Positions 35,708 to 45,412 are shown, counted from the stretch's first letter. The stretch: DNA of 64,000 nt from Bacillus sp. sid0103 (GCF_019219025.1 NZ_JAHUWN010000003.1:186001-250000); one strand, 5' to 3'. Numbers and translations: made by a program. Notes: generated by a model from the sequence alone, not told the origin.

Positions 35708-36393
35708 ATCGTCACCCCCTCGACAATGCGTCCATCTTTTAATTCAATTTTGTGATGGCCAATTTCGGCGACCTTGTCATCATGGGTGATAATTAAAAAT
35801 GTGATGCCCATATCCTTATTTAATTCCTTAATAAATGAGAGTAGCTCTTCCTCTGTTTCACTATCAAGGCTCCCTGTCGGCTCATCGGCAAGAATAATCG
35901 GAGGATTCACAATTAAGGCCCGGGCGATACTTACCCGCTGCTGCTGTCCGCCTGATAGTTCTCCAGGATAATGATCCTGGTAATCTAGTAATCCCACTTT
36001 TTTAAGCATAGCTTCAGTTTTTATTTTTCTATCCTTTTCGTTCACACCTTTTAATATCAATGGCAATTCTACATTTTGAAATGCCGTCATGCTTGGAATC
36101 AATTGAAAGCTTTGAAAAATAAAGCCTAGATGATTGATCCGGAAGTCAGCAAATTTCGATTCATTCAAATCTGATACTTTTTCCCCGCTTATCCAAATTT
36201 CCCCCTCTTTTGGATGAATGAAACCACTGATTAAATTAAGGAGAGTCGATTTTCCTGACCCGCTTCTGCCCACTATGGTCACAATTTCACCTTTCTCGAC
36301 GCTAAAAGAAATATCTCTTAGTACTGGAATAATTGTTTGTCGCCCTTTTTTTCCAATCACAAAGTCATGGCTTAAGTTTTTTATTGTTATCAT
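35704..36393 (-). CDS. ABC transporter ATPase, MacB/LolD type
   Basis: A 229-residue ATPase. Walker A GRSGSGKST is near residue 42, LSGGQQQRV near 141, Walker B PIILADEPTGSLDS near 160 and the switch ITHDD near 200. The frame extends to 36417, but AGGAGG lies 5 bases before ATG 36393. It pairs with the permease at 34355-35707. No sensor kinase or regulator (as in bacitracin modules) is adjacent. Confidence 0.9.
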   Translation of the reverse strand: MITIKNLSHDFVIGKKGRQTIIPVLRDISFSVEKGEIVTIVGRSGSGKSTLLNLISGFIHPKEGEIWISGEKVSDLNESKFADFRINHLGFIFQSFQLIPSMTAFQNVELPLILKGVNEKDRKIKTEAMLKKVGLLDYQDHYPGELSGGQQQRVSIARALIVNPPIILADEPTGSLDSETEEELLSFIKELNKDMGITFLIITHDDKVAEIGHHKIELKDGRIVEGVTI

Positions 36394-36616
36394 CATATCC
36401 TCCTGTTTCCCAATCACTTCACCATAATAGACGAAGCAAACTCATCTGACCCCTACAAAGGAATAAATATTTTTTCACAACTTGTTAGACGCTTATTACG
36501 TTTTTTTGGTTACATATGGGAATATTAGTTTCTATATGGGCTTTTACTAGTCTTTTTAATTGATAAAATTTATAATAAAAGAATTGAAAATTACTTTTTG
36601 AAAGTAAGGAGATCAC

Positions 36617-38710
36617 ATGGAGAAATTACATCCTTATTGGGAAAAGATTGTTCGTTTCTGGAAAAAGAAACATTTAACTCAAATATTATTATTACTCATC
36701 CTAGTGGTTGTTTTAGCCACCATCCTTTATTTTGGCTGGATTGCGATGAGAGCAAATGTAGAATCACTAAAACAAGGCCTAAGCCAGCCGACAGTTATAT
36801 ATGATAAAAAAGGGAAACTAGCTAGTAATGTTGCCACTAATCGGACGAAAGGAGTACAAATCAAGGATTTGCCTAAGTATGTCCCTAATGCCGTCGTAGC
36901 GATTGAGGATGAACGATTCTATGAGCATGGCGGCTTTGATATAAAGGGGATTGCACGTGCTTTTTTCAGCAACTTGTTTGCAGGCAGGGTAACGGGCGGC
37001 GGCAGTACATTAACCCAACAGTTAACGAAGAATGCCCTCTTATCTCCAGAACGAACCTATAAGCGAAAAGCGGAGGAATTATTTTTAGCGGTAAAAATTG
37101 AGAAGGTTTACTCCAAAAACGAGATTTTACAGATGTACCTTAATCAGGTTTATTTCGGGAGCGGTGCCTGGGGAATCAGCAACGCTTCCAAAAAATACTT
37201 TGATAAAAATATTAAAGACGTTACGATCAGTGAGGCAGCCATGCTTGCCGGTTTACTGCATTCACCCAATTATCTTGACCCTTATAAAAACTATGATTTA
37301 GCAATGAAAAGACGAAATACCGTTTTAAGTAAAATGAAAGAACTTGGTATGATCTCTAACTCAGAGTATAAACAAGCTAAAAAAGAAAAGATCCGCCTGC
37401 ATGATGGCGGCGGAAGCAATGTTGAACGAAAATACCCTTATTATGTGGATGCGGTCCTAAATGAAGCGATCTATAAATATGGGTTGACACAAGAGGAAAT
37501 CCTTACGAGAGGTTATCGAATTTACACTGCAATGGATCAAAATCTTCAGACTGCTCTTGAAAAGGTGTATAGTGAAGACTATTTGTTCCCGCGCAGTAGA
37601 GGCGGAAAGCTTGTCCAAAGTGGCTCTGTTCTAATGGATCCTGCTACAGGAGGGGTTAGTGCTTTAGTTGGCGGCCGCGGCGAGCATGTATTCCGAGGCT
37701 TTAACCGGGCAACCCAATTACGGGCACAGCCAGGGTCATCCATCAAACCATTGGCCGTTTATACACCTGCCCTTGAGGAAGGCTACAAATACTCATCCGA
37801 GCTTGTTGATAAACCAATCACCTTCGGAAATTATAAACCAGAAAATTTTTCAAAAACATATGAAGGCAAGGTTGAAATGTACAAGGCACTTGAGAAGTCG
37901 CTGAATATCCCAGCTGTATGGCTGCTAAATGAAATTGGCTTAAATAAGGGGATCGAGTCATTGAAGAGGTTTGGGATCCCTGTCGAAAAAGAAGATAAAA
38001 ACCTGGCCATTGCACTAGGCGGGATGAGTAAAGGGGTCTCCCCTCTTCAAATGGCTAACGCCTTTTCTGCTTTCCCAAATGGCGGGAACCGAGAAGATAG
38101 CCACTTGATCACTAAAATAGTCGGACCCACTGGAAATGTGATCGCAGAGCATGAAGCAAAAACGACAAAAGTAACTTCCGCAGAGGTAACAGATGAGATG
38201 ACATCGATGCTCTTAAATGTAGTCGAATCAGGAACTGCTAGGCGCACCCGCATCCCTGGTGTGCAGATTGCTGGAAAAACGGGATCGACTCAATTACCTT
38301 ATCGTGATATTAGTGGAACCAAGGACCAATGGATGGTTGGATATACGCCAAATCTTGTCGGCGCTATCTGGTTAGGGTTCGACCAAACAGACCGGGAACA
38401 TTACTTGCCAAGTCCAAGTTCGGCCAATGTGGTGCCGATATTTAAAGAGATAATGAAGGAGTCCATTCCACATCTGCCAAAGGAACAGTTTGAAGTGACT
38501 TCGATTAATGATCAACTCAAAGGTGATGTTCCTTTGAAGATAAGCATCAATAACCAAGCGAAGAAAATTAGCAAGGAATTAAATGAAAATGCACAAAAAA
38601 TCGGAAAAACGATAAAGGAAAATGCTCCAGGTTGGAAAGAAAGTTTCGATAGGGCTTTATATAAGCTTGGTCAGGGAGTTAATTCAATTATAGAAAGAAT
38701 TCGGCAGTAA
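36617..38710 (+). CDS. Class A penicillin-binding protein (PbpG/PBP2d-like)
   Basis: A 697-residue bifunctional peptidoglycan synthase. An N-terminal cytoplasmic stretch and one membrane helix (about 25-47) precede the glycosyltransferase domain (about 65-235), with the catalytic Glu in VVAIEDERFYEHGG and the GGSTLTQQL motif. The transpeptidase domain (about 330-630) has SIKP (GSSIKPLAVY), SLN (EKSLNIPA) and KTG (AGKTGST). The C-terminus is Lys/Asn-rich without added domains. It polymerises and crosslinks glycan outside the membrane. The resemblance is closest to the sporulation PBP2d/PbpG group. A terminator follows immediately. Confidence 0.9.
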   Translation: MEKLHPYWEKIVRFWKKKHLTQILLLLILVVVLATILYFGWIAMRANVESLKQGLSQPTVIYDKKGKLASNVATNRTKGVQIKDLPKYVPNAVVAIEDERFYEHGGFDIKGIARAFFSNLFAGRVTGGGSTLTQQLTKNALLSPERTYKRKAEELFLAVKIEKVYSKNEILQMYLNQVYFGSGAWGISNASKKYFDKNIKDVTISEAAMLAGLLHSPNYLDPYKNYDLAMKRRNTVLSKMKELGMISNSEYKQAKKEKIRLHDGGGSNVERKYPYYVDAVLNEAIYKYGLTQEEILTRGYRIYTAMDQNLQTALEKVYSEDYLFPRSRGGKLVQSGSVLMDPATGGVSALVGGRGEHVFRGFNRATQLRAQPGSSIKPLAVYTPALEEGYKYSSELVDKPITFGNYKPENFSKTYEGKVEMYKALEKSLNIPAVWLLNEIGLNKGIESLKRFGIPVEKEDKNLAIALGGMSKGVSPLQMANAFSAFPNGGNREDSHLITKIVGPTGNVIAEHEAKTTKVTSAEVTDEMTSMLLNVVESGTARRTRIPGVQIAGKTGSTQLPYRDISGTKDQWMVGYTPNLVGAIWLGFDQTDREHYLPSPSSANVVPIFKEIMKESIPHLPKEQFEVTSINDQLKGDVPLKISINNQAKKISKELNENAQKIGKTIKENAPGWKESFDRALYKLGQGVNSIIERIRQ

Positions 38711-38742
38711 AAAATAGCACCAATGCGGTGCTATTTTTTTAT
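38709..38742. terminator. Bidirectional terminator
   Basis: ATAGCACC and GGTGCTAT form an 8-bp stem flanked by A and T runs. It is shared by the converging PBP gene and the cobalamin operon, and overlaps the cblS 3' end. Confidence 0.85.
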
Positions 38743-39447
38743 CTGCAAGGAGTGGAACAAACTTCCTGTCATTTTTCGTAATGTTTCTTCTTGGTCTGGA
38801 TGGATAACGGCGATGAAACAAGTGGAGGGGCCAGCTGATTTTAACATATCCACGTTTGTGACGATCATTTCTTGGGTTAGGTCTTCATTTGAGAACAGTT
38901 GATTAAGCTCATATAAGATTCCTTTAGAACCAACCGGCCATAGAATGACATCCTGAACCTTGCTGACCTCTTGAAAAATAGATAGAGGGGCAACCTGATC
39001 CTGTAGTTCGATCACTTCGTTTCCAACGAGCGGCAATCCAATAACGGCAAAGCTCCACTGATTAGAGTAAGTAATATCAGTCGTTTTAGCAGTTGGCTTT
39101 TTGCCGAGAACAACTAATCCAACTGCAGATTGAACGAGTGAAAAGTTACTCTCACTACTCCCGGTTATCCTTACATCCGATAGCCTTAGTTCGAACAGCC
39201 CCTTTTCGATTCCCCTAACCAGTTCATCCCATGGTTCATTTCCGCAAAAGTTATGGAGGACGACTGAAATTGGCACCCCACCTGCAGCCATACATTCCAT
39301 GACGGCGACTCTAAATGCATAATAAGCGACCGTTTCGTAGGAAACTTGAACAAGATCCTGTTCCTTCATCCCAATGGCTCCGCTATTATCACAAGCAATA
39401 ATGAGGGATTCTCCACCGTTAAAAGGGATTGTAACGATATCCCTCAT
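38731..39447 (-). CDS. cblS: Alpha-ribazole kinase CblS (AIR-synthase-related)
   Basis: A 238-residue protein of the PurM/ThiL-like ATP-binding fold. Features include the N-terminal GESLIIACDNSGAIG with conserved Asp, and VAVMECMAAGGVPISVVLHN. Immediately after CblT at the end of a cobalamin salvage operon, it matches the arrangement of CblS described in Listeria and Geobacillus, where it phosphorylates alpha-ribazole to alpha-ribazole phosphate, bypassing CobT. The assignment rests on fold and context. Its ATG overlaps the cblT stop (ATGA). Confidence 0.82.
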   Translation of the reverse strand: MRDIVTIPFNGGESLIIACDNSGAIGMKEQDLVQVSYETVAYYAFRVAVMECMAAGGVPISVVLHNFCGNEPWDELVRGIEKGLFELRLSDVRITGSSESNFSLVQSAVGLVVLGKKPTAKTTDITYSNQWSFAVIGLPLVGNEVIELQDQVAPLSIFQEVSKVQDVILWPVGSKGILYELNQLFSNEDLTQEMIVTNVDMLKSAGPSTCFIAVIHPDQEETLRKMTGSLFHSLQIKK

Positions 39448-39947
39448 TGTTTTACATCCCGATTAGGTAATCCCTGCTTGACCAGGGATGATAACCGAGG
39501 AATAGTGACCACTGCGACTACAGTATTGATGATAGAACCAATGAGCAGTGAAGGGACAATCCCCAAATAAAAGCCTGTATTCATTAGAAAAATAAAGGGT
39601 AACGGTGCAACAAATGAGTTACCAATAATGAAAAACACACTAGCTAAAATCTTCTTGGTTTTATAAAGACGGCCAAACCCCCATACAAGTAGGGCCATTT
39701 CAACAGCAATTAAAAAGTGCAGAGGGCCGAGTGGGAATCCACCTATTAATGCTGATAAGAGATGACCAAATGCTCCCACTAACGCACCTGGCCCCGCACC
39801 AAACAGGACCGCTGCCAATAGAGCTGGGAATGCATCTAAAGCGACGCTGCCAATAATAGCCGGAATCTTAATCATCGCCCCGACAACAGACAATGCGGTT
39901 AACATCGCCAGCCCGCTAATCAATTTACCCTTCATTCTACTTGTCAT
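39444..39947 (-). CDS. cblT: Alpha-ribazole transporter CblT (ECF-type S component)
   Basis: A 167-residue integral membrane protein with about five hydrophobic helices and a Gly/Ala-rich core (DAFPALLAAVLFGAGPGALV), as in ECF transporter substrate-binding (S) subunits. Paired with CblS it is expected to import alpha-ribazole, using a shared ECF energising module encoded elsewhere. The start at 39947 overlaps the adenosyltransferase end by 11 bases; the in-frame ATG at 39935 is an alternative. Confidence 0.82.
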   Translation of the reverse strand: MTSRMKGKLISGLAMLTALSVVGAMIKIPAIIGSVALDAFPALLAAVLFGAGPGALVGAFGHLLSALIGGFPLGPLHFLIAVEMALLVWGFGRLYKTKKILASVFFIIGNSFVAPLPFIFLMNTGFYLGIVPSLLIGSIINTVVAVVTIPRLSSLVKQGLPNRDVKQ

Positions 39948-40521
39948 CCTTACGCTTCACATCCCTGAACACCTTGGCACTGCGGACATATTCTACATCA
40001 CGGACTTTTAAGCGGAAGTTGATCACGCGTGCCAGCGCAAAGAAATAATCGGAGAGACGGTTTAGGTACATTAATGCTAGTTCAGATGTTTTGGTGTCGG
40101 ATTTTACCAACTTAACAACCAATCTTTCGGCCCTTCGAGTCACGGTCCTGGCGATATGAATCGATGCTGATGGCTTAGTACCTCCCGGTAAAATAAATCG
40201 CTCCAGTTCTGGTGCTTCTGCAATATATTCATCTATTTTCTTTTCTAGGTAATCAATGGCTTCTTGTTGAAGTTTTACTTCTCGCTTTTCAGTCACATTT
40301 GCAAGGTCGCCGCCACAATCAAACAGCTCATGTTGGATTTTTTCAAGATCACCAAGCACGTCCTTAAATAAAAGAGGGTCGAGTTCTTGAATAGCCTGAC
40401 CGACAAAACAATTGACTTCATCTACTGTTCCGTATGCTTCGACTCGGGTATCATCTTTGTCTACCCTTCCTCCGATAATACTTGTTTTTCCTTTGTCACC
40501 TGTTCTTGTATAAATTCTCAT
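39937..40521 (-). CDS. ATP:cob(I)alamin adenosyltransferase, PduO type
   Basis: A 194-residue PduO-family enzyme transferring the 5'-deoxyadenosyl group to Co(I) corrinoids. The N-terminal MRIYTRTGDKGKTSIIGG is the ATP-binding signature, with VDEVNCFVGQA near 35 and the C-terminal SIHIARTVTRRAERLVV and LNRLSDYFFALARVIN conserved. ATG 40521 is chosen (GGGGAATG 9 bases upstream). It acts on incoming corrinoids before nucleotide-loop assembly. Confidence 0.93.
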   Translation of the reverse strand: MRIYTRTGDKGKTSIIGGRVDKDDTRVEAYGTVDEVNCFVGQAIQELDPLLFKDVLGDLEKIQHELFDCGGDLANVTEKREVKLQQEAIDYLEKKIDEYIAEAPELERFILPGGTKPSASIHIARTVTRRAERLVVKLVKSDTKTSELALMYLNRLSDYFFALARVINFRLKVRDVEYVRSAKVFRDVKRKDDK

Positions 40522-40536
40522 CGATTTCATTCCCCT

Positions 40537-40971
40537 TTACTTAATAGTTTGATTTAAGCCATACCAAATCAAGTCAACTTTTTCTGATTTGGCTGCAATA
40601 TCTTGATATGCCCATCCGGTTACATCCCGCCATCGTCTATTTGCTGCCTCCATAGGAACAATTCCTTTTGATATATCAGTTCCTATGACAATTAACTGGC
40701 GCTGCAGCTCAGCTTGTTCCCAATTGAGCCATTCCTCTAAACAATTAACCCATTTCACCCGGCATTTATCAGCATCCATTGTTGCAGTTAACTCTTTTAA
40801 CCATATTTCAACACCCTCAAGGATCACTACATCCTGGTAGAAATCGATCAAGTTAATCGGGAGAGAGTGGTTATCGTACGCAGATACCCAATGTTTATTC
40901 TCATAAACGCTGTAGGTATTCTTTACCCATGCTCTTTTGCCGTTAAAGGCTCCTCCAATAATAAAATGCAT
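40537..40971 (-). CDS. CobU-like protein, short and divergent
   Basis: A 144-residue protein with an N-terminal GGAFNGKRAW P-loop-like motif (residues about 6-15). Its C-terminal TDISKGIVPMEAANRRWRDVTGWAYQDIA aligns with the conserved end of CobU kinases/guanylyltransferases. The middle lacks CobU sequences seen in the full-length copy at 43782-44354. AAGGAGGGGTG precedes the ATG, and the gene overlaps cobC by 49 bases. It may be a specialised kinase or a decayed paralogue. The true function is uncertain. Confidence 0.7.
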   Translation of the reverse strand: MHFIIGGAFNGKRAWVKNTYSVYENKHWVSAYDNHSLPINLIDFYQDVVILEGVEIWLKELTATMDADKCRVKWVNCLEEWLNWEQAELQRQLIVIGTDISKGIVPMEAANRRWRDVTGWAYQDIAAKSEKVDLIWYGLNQTIK

Positions 40972-41534
40972 CGTTCACCCCTCCTTAGCGATTCCTTCTC
41001 AAAAATAAGTTCGTAGCCTTGATCATGCGTTACCTGCCATTCCCAAAATTCTTTCGGCTGAGGGGCAAACCTTGATAAAAGATGGCGGATAACCCCGCCA
41101 TGGGTAATCACCGCACAGCTTTTTAAGTTTAAGTTAAGAACCTCTTCAATAATCTTAACCCAGGCAGAATCAACCCTTTTGCTGAAGACGTGAAAGGATT
41201 CACCGCCCGGTGGAGAATGAATCCATGGATCTATCACCCAGTGGTGATAATGACTATTTTCTCTCAAATCTTCGTACGTTTTCCCTTCCCAACTACCGAA
41301 ATTCATTTCTCGTAATTCCATGACAAGATGCATGTTGGCAGTTGGAAATAACCATTCTCCTGTACCAACACATCTTTGTAAATCACTAGAATAATAACGT
41401 TGGTAGCTTTTTGAAATGACGAGATCCTTTGTTTCATGAGATAAAGGTGAATCGTTCCAGCCCAAATAGGCTTTTCGTTTGTTCTCTTCCGTTATACCAT
41501 GACGAAATAATGCAATAACCACACGGTCATCCAC
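40923..41534 (-). CDS. Histidine phosphatase family, CobC-like alpha-ribazole phosphatase
   Basis: A 203-residue phosphoglycerate-mutase-like phosphatase. The catalytic motif is LFRHGITEENKRKAYLGWND (His near residue 11), and the second histidine is in AVITHGGVIRHL near 150. In cobalamin operons such enzymes remove the phosphate from alpha-ribazole-P or adenosylcobalamin-5'-P. It starts at GTG 41534, overlapping cobS by 43 bases. Confidence 0.85.
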   Translation of the reverse strand: MDDRVVIALFRHGITEENKRKAYLGWNDSPLSHETKDLVISKSYQRYYSSDLQRCVGTGEWLFPTANMHLVMELREMNFGSWEGKTYEDLRENSHYHHWVIDPWIHSPPGGESFHVFSKRVDSAWVKIIEEVLNLNLKSCAVITHGGVIRHLLSRFAPQPKEFWEWQVTHDQGYELIFEKESLRRGERCILLLEEPLTAKEHG

Positions 41535-42280
41535 AGTAGTAACTCAGTCCCTTCTACAGCAGCACCTAAGACATCCCCTGTAATACCTCCAAACCATTTC
41601 ACAGCTTTCCGGCGAATCAAGAGTAAACAACAGGCTGCCACTAGAATCAATAAACCCATTAGAATTAAAGCTTTATTTACGAAACTGATAAGAATGAAAA
41701 GACTAATTAAATAAATAGGATACGGCCATAGCGCTTGAGGTTTTGCCGCATTCTGAAACAGCTTGCCGAGTCCCTCATCTTTGGCGCTCTTAACCGTTAA
41801 CAACAGAATGCCCATTACACTCTTACTTAAAAATGGAATCATAGCAATCATGAAAAATAGTACATTTTCGACATTGGCTGTACTTTCATACATGAAGAGA
41901 AACCGACAGCTTAATAAAACAAGAATGGAAAGAACACCAAATGCCCCTGTCCTTGGATCCTTCATAATTTCCAGCCTTTTCGCTTTGTCTTGATAGGAAA
42001 AATATGCATCACTGGCATCCATCCAGCCATCTAGATGAATTCCTCCAGTCAAAACAATCGTCGCCAGCCAGAGTAAGAACGCCGAAGCCAGATGAGAAAA
42101 AGGAGTATATTCAAGGCAGAAATAATACACGGCTGCATAAATGATTCCTTGAATCAATCCAACAAGTGGGAAGGCTTGGACTGCCTTTTTAAGATGTTCG
42201 TTATCCATGGGTAATACTTTATTGATAGGTATCGCCGTAAAAAATTGAATATTAATGAAGAAACCCTTCCAAAACTTCAT
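41492..42280 (-). CDS. cobS: Adenosylcobinamide-GDP ribazoletransferase (cobalamin synthase)
   Basis: A 262-residue polytopic membrane enzyme joining adenosylcobinamide-GDP and alpha-ribazole (phosphate). The family segments GGIHLDGWMDASDAYFS (acidic metal-binding motif near residue 75) and MKDPRTGAFG near 105 are present. About six hydrophobic helices are visible. The ATG at 42280 overlaps the cbiP stop (ATGA); the longer frame upstream is not conserved. Confidence 0.92.
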   Translation of the reverse strand: MKFWKGFFINIQFFTAIPINKVLPMDNEHLKKAVQAFPLVGLIQGIIYAAVYYFCLEYTPFSHLASAFLLWLATIVLTGGIHLDGWMDASDAYFSYQDKAKRLEIMKDPRTGAFGVLSILVLLSCRFLFMYESTANVENVLFFMIAMIPFLSKSVMGILLLTVKSAKDEGLGKLFQNAAKPQALWPYPIYLISLFILISFVNKALILMGLLILVAACCLLLIRRKAVKWFGGITGDVLGAAVEGTELLLWMTVWLLHYFVMV

Positions 42281-43785
42281 GATTTTGAGCCCCATTGATC
42301 GATGAGCTTTTTTATTAGCTCCCATTTTAGGTGACTTTTCATCTCATCGGCTAAAAAATCAAATCTTTTATCCTTAAACTCGTTAATCGATCGGATTCCC
42401 TCGATCGGCAACCCTTTCTTTTTGCGAATCATGTTTAACCATTGATTTCTCCATTCATCATTATGAAATAGATGGTGAAGATACGTCCCAATGATTTGAC
42501 CGTCATTTCCGAAATAACCATCCTCTTCCCCAGTAGCAAATGTTAAAAACGGACACACTTTTGTTGGAAATATGGTCTTTCCTAGGTGGATTTCATACCC
42601 TTCTAACGGCTGATTAGGTCGCAATCCTGTATCTTTGTGATAATGAGCAATGACACGATTTGTTTCTTTATCCTTATAAAAAGTAGTCGTTGCAGGGATA
42701 ATGCCTAAACCCTTTACTGTCAAGTTGGGGATACTGGTGTCTGAACCAGCTTCATCTATCATTTCTTGGCCGAGGATTTGATACCCGCCACAAATCCCAA
42801 CAACAAAACCGCCATTTGCCACATGCGTTTTGATTAGGATATCTAACTGTTTATCTCGTAAATTTTCCAAGTCGCTAATGGTACTTTTTGTACCAGGAAT
42901 GATGATCGCATCCGGCTGTCCAAATTCATTTGCATGTTTGATCCAGCGAAGAGATACATTTTCTTCAAATAAGAATGGTTCCATATCACTGTAATTTGAA
43001 ATATAAGGCAGGTGGATGACCGCAATATCGACTATTCCTTTTTGGCGATTAGAAAATTGGGTCCCGATTGATAAGGAATCCTCTCCATCGATCATATGAT
43101 TCTCCACATATGGCAATACACCTAAAACAGGGATACCTGTTTTTTCTTCCAGCCATTGAACTCCATCTTCAAATAGGGTGAGATCGCCGCGGAATTTATT
43201 GATAATCACACCAGCAACTCGTTCCAGTTCGTGAGGTTCCAGTAAATCCAGCGTGCCTACGATACTCACAAACACACCGCCGCGATCAATATCAGCAACC
43301 AGGATCACTGGTACATCCGCTAATTCAGCTACCTTCATATTAACAAGTTCTCGGTCCTTTAAATTAATTTCAACTGGGCTGCCAGCTCCTTCGATTACCA
43401 CCACATCAAAATGAGTGGAAAGGTGTTGAAGTGATTTCTTAATCACTTCTATCCCCTTCTCATAAAAGTGATCCCGATATCCACATCCCGAAAAGGTATC
43501 GATTGCTTTTCCTAGATAAACAATTTCTGCTTGCAGATCGGAACGAGGCTTTAGTAGAATTGGATTCATCCAAACGTCTGGTTCAACTCTTGCTGCCTCC
43601 GCTTGAATTCCCTGCGCTCTGCCAATCTCTTTTCCGTCTCTAGTGACATAGGAGTTATTAGACATGTTCTGTGACTTAAACGGGACAACTCTTACTCCTT
43701 CATTGGCAAGGATTCGGCACAAGGCCGTTACGATAAGACTTTTGCCTACATCGGAAGCTGTCCCCTGAATCATAATTCCTTTCAT
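42277..43785 (-). CDS. cbiP: Cobyric acid synthase
   Basis: A 502-residue CobQ/CbiP amidotransferase. The N-terminal dethiobiotin-synthetase-like domain has MIQGTASDVGKS (ATP site) and IEGAGSPVEINL. The C-terminal class I glutaminase domain has the nucleophile in VGICGGYQILG near 336 and the catalytic His in GTYLHHLF near 435. It amidates four carboxylates of adenosylcobyrinic acid a,c-diamide. No corrin-ring genes are present, so it would act on salvaged incomplete corrinoids. It starts at ATG 43785, overlapping cobU (ATGA). Confidence 0.93.
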   Translation of the reverse strand: MKGIMIQGTASDVGKSLIVTALCRILANEGVRVVPFKSQNMSNNSYVTRDGKEIGRAQGIQAEAARVEPDVWMNPILLKPRSDLQAEIVYLGKAIDTFSGCGYRDHFYEKGIEVIKKSLQHLSTHFDVVVIEGAGSPVEINLKDRELVNMKVAELADVPVILVADIDRGGVFVSIVGTLDLLEPHELERVAGVIINKFRGDLTLFEDGVQWLEEKTGIPVLGVLPYVENHMIDGEDSLSIGTQFSNRQKGIVDIAVIHLPYISNYSDMEPFLFEENVSLRWIKHANEFGQPDAIIIPGTKSTISDLENLRDKQLDILIKTHVANGGFVVGICGGYQILGQEMIDEAGSDTSIPNLTVKGLGIIPATTTFYKDKETNRVIAHYHKDTGLRPNQPLEGYEIHLGKTIFPTKVCPFLTFATGEEDGYFGNDGQIIGTYLHHLFHNDEWRNQWLNMIRKKKGLPIEGIRSINEFKDKRFDFLADEMKSHLKWELIKKLIDQWGSKS

Positions 43786-44354
43786 CGAATTTCTCCCTTC
43801 ATGACGATGGGAATCCCCGCCTCTACTAAAAACACTTGATCCGCTTCATTGACTAAATACTGATGGATCTGTCCTAACAAACGCCCGTAGGTAATCACCA
43901 TTTCATTGTCAAGGAATGGTTCATTTAATACTTCATTACTAACAACTATCATAGTCCCTGCACGTTTTTTAATCGAAGTAATCCCGGAGAGAATATGATC
44001 TGTAACGGTGAATAAAAATCGCTCATCCCATATTTGCTTAGCAGTAAACAATTCATTATTTAATAGTGTCGTGACACAATCTACTAAAACCACATCTTTC
44101 ACATGAAACTCCCCAGCAATCTTCCCTATTTGATGTGATTGTTCATACGTTTTCCACTGGCAGGTACCTGCAAAGCGATCGTGTTGGTGTTTTTTAATTC
44201 GTTCTTCCATTTCTGAATCTGATGGAACACCCGTTGCTAGATAGTTCAGCCGGCTGTTTGTCTTTCTAGCAACCTCTACTGCTTTCTCCTCAGCAAACCT
44301 GCTCTTCCCGCTTCTAACTCCGCCTGTTACAAAGATGAATGAGGATGCCGCCAT
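43782..44354 (-). CDS. cobU: Adenosylcobinamide kinase / guanylyltransferase
   Basis: A 190-residue CobU. The P-loop VTGGVRSGKSRFAE is at residues 9-22, HQHDRF near 56, VLVDCVTTLLNN near 88, and VSNEV near 138. The usual ending NEVG...VPE-LGR is represented by ITYGRLLGQIHQYLVNEADQ. It phosphorylates adenosylcobinamide and transfers GMP from GTP. GGAGGTGCT precedes ATG 44354. It overlaps cobD by 28 bases. Confidence 0.9.
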   Translation of the reverse strand: MAASSFIFVTGGVRSGKSRFAEEKAVEVARKTNSRLNYLATGVPSDSEMEERIKKHQHDRFAGTCQWKTYEQSHQIGKIAGEFHVKDVVLVDCVTTLLNNELFTAKQIWDERFLFTVTDHILSGITSIKKRAGTMIVVSNEVLNEPFLDNEMVITYGRLLGQIHQYLVNEADQVFLVEAGIPIVMKGEIR

Positions 44355-45412
44355 TGTGCTAGCACCTCCATTAGTTGATTATTTTCTTCATGATCCTTAA
44401 TTGCAAAACGCAGCCAGCGTCCCTCCAAACCTGGGAAATTAAAGGTATGGCGGGGAATGATACCCTTATGAAGAAGAAACTCAAATAAGGCGAATTGATC
44501 TTTTATCTGCGGATCTTGCAATAAATAGAAATTAACAGAAGAAGCAGAAACAACAAATTCATTTTGCTTAAAAAAAGCAAAAAGCCTTTTCCGCTCATAA
44601 CCAATATATTCTTGTGACTCTTTAATAAAAGATTCATCTTGCATACAAAGTTCTCCAGCCAGTAACGCAATGGTATTGGTACTCCAATGTGATTGCAGTT
44701 TGGCAAGTTCTGAAACAATGGCTGGTTGAGCGAGTAAATATCCTAAGCGAATTCCAGGAATCGCAAACATCTTTGTCAGCGAACGAATGATAATTAAATT
44801 TGAAAACCTATTTAGGTATGGTACAAACGAAACATAATCGGTTAAAAAATCAAAAAATGCTTCATCCAAAATGACGAGGCAGTCTTGCTCTTCACATTCC
44901 TCTAAGATCGAAATAATCGTTGACATTGGATATTGAATGCCAGTTGGATTATTTGGATTACACAAAAATAAGGCATCTGCACCATTTAGACTGGAACGTA
45001 AATCATCTGAAATCAATTCAAACCTTGGCTCTCTCAATTGATGATAGACAATTTCACAGTTGTTGGCCTGACAAGTTGTTTCATACTCTGAGAATGCCGG
45101 CTCCACGATGACGACTTTTTTGCCAGCCAGTCTTCGTGCAAGTAGTGTGATAAGTTCTGCACCACCATTACCAATTAAAATAAAATCCATCGGGATTTGT
45201 TCTGATTTAGAAATCCTATCCTTTAGCTGTGTAGCGAATGGATCTGGATAGACATGAATTTCTTTAAAAAAGTCCTGCCACCTTTCCTTTAACGCAGGTG
45301 GTGGTCCAAGTGGATTGATATTCGCGCTAAAATCAATATACTGCTTCGGAAGAGCTAACCCCATTGCCTCATATAAATATTGAGGATTCGAGCCATGTGA
45401 AGGCCAAATCAA
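44327..45412 (-). CDS. cobD: Threonine-phosphate decarboxylase (PLP enzyme)
   Basis: A 361-residue class I aminotransferase-fold enzyme producing (R)-1-amino-2-propanol phosphate for the corrinoid side chain. The N-terminal IDFSANINPLGPP is diagnostic of CobD. NPNNPTG and VILDEAFFDF lie mid-protein, and the PLP lysine is in RSLTKMFAIPGIRLGY near residue 215. The likely start is TTG 45412 after GGGAGGAATG. It overlaps both neighbours. Confidence 0.92.
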   Translation of the reverse strand: MIWPSHGSNPQYLYEAMGLALPKQYIDFSANINPLGPPPALKERWQDFFKEIHVYPDPFATQLKDRISKSEQIPMDFILIGNGGAELITLLARRLAGKKVVIVEPAFSEYETTCQANNCEIVYHQLREPRFELISDDLRSSLNGADALFLCNPNNPTGIQYPMSTIISILEECEEQDCLVILDEAFFDFLTDYVSFVPYLNRFSNLIIIRSLTKMFAIPGIRLGYLLAQPAIVSELAKLQSHWSTNTIALLAGELCMQDESFIKESQEYIGYERKRLFAFFKQNEFVVSASSVNFYLLQDPQIKDQFALFEFLLHKGIIPRHTFNFPGLEGRWLRFAIKDHEENNQLMEVLAQWRHPHSSL

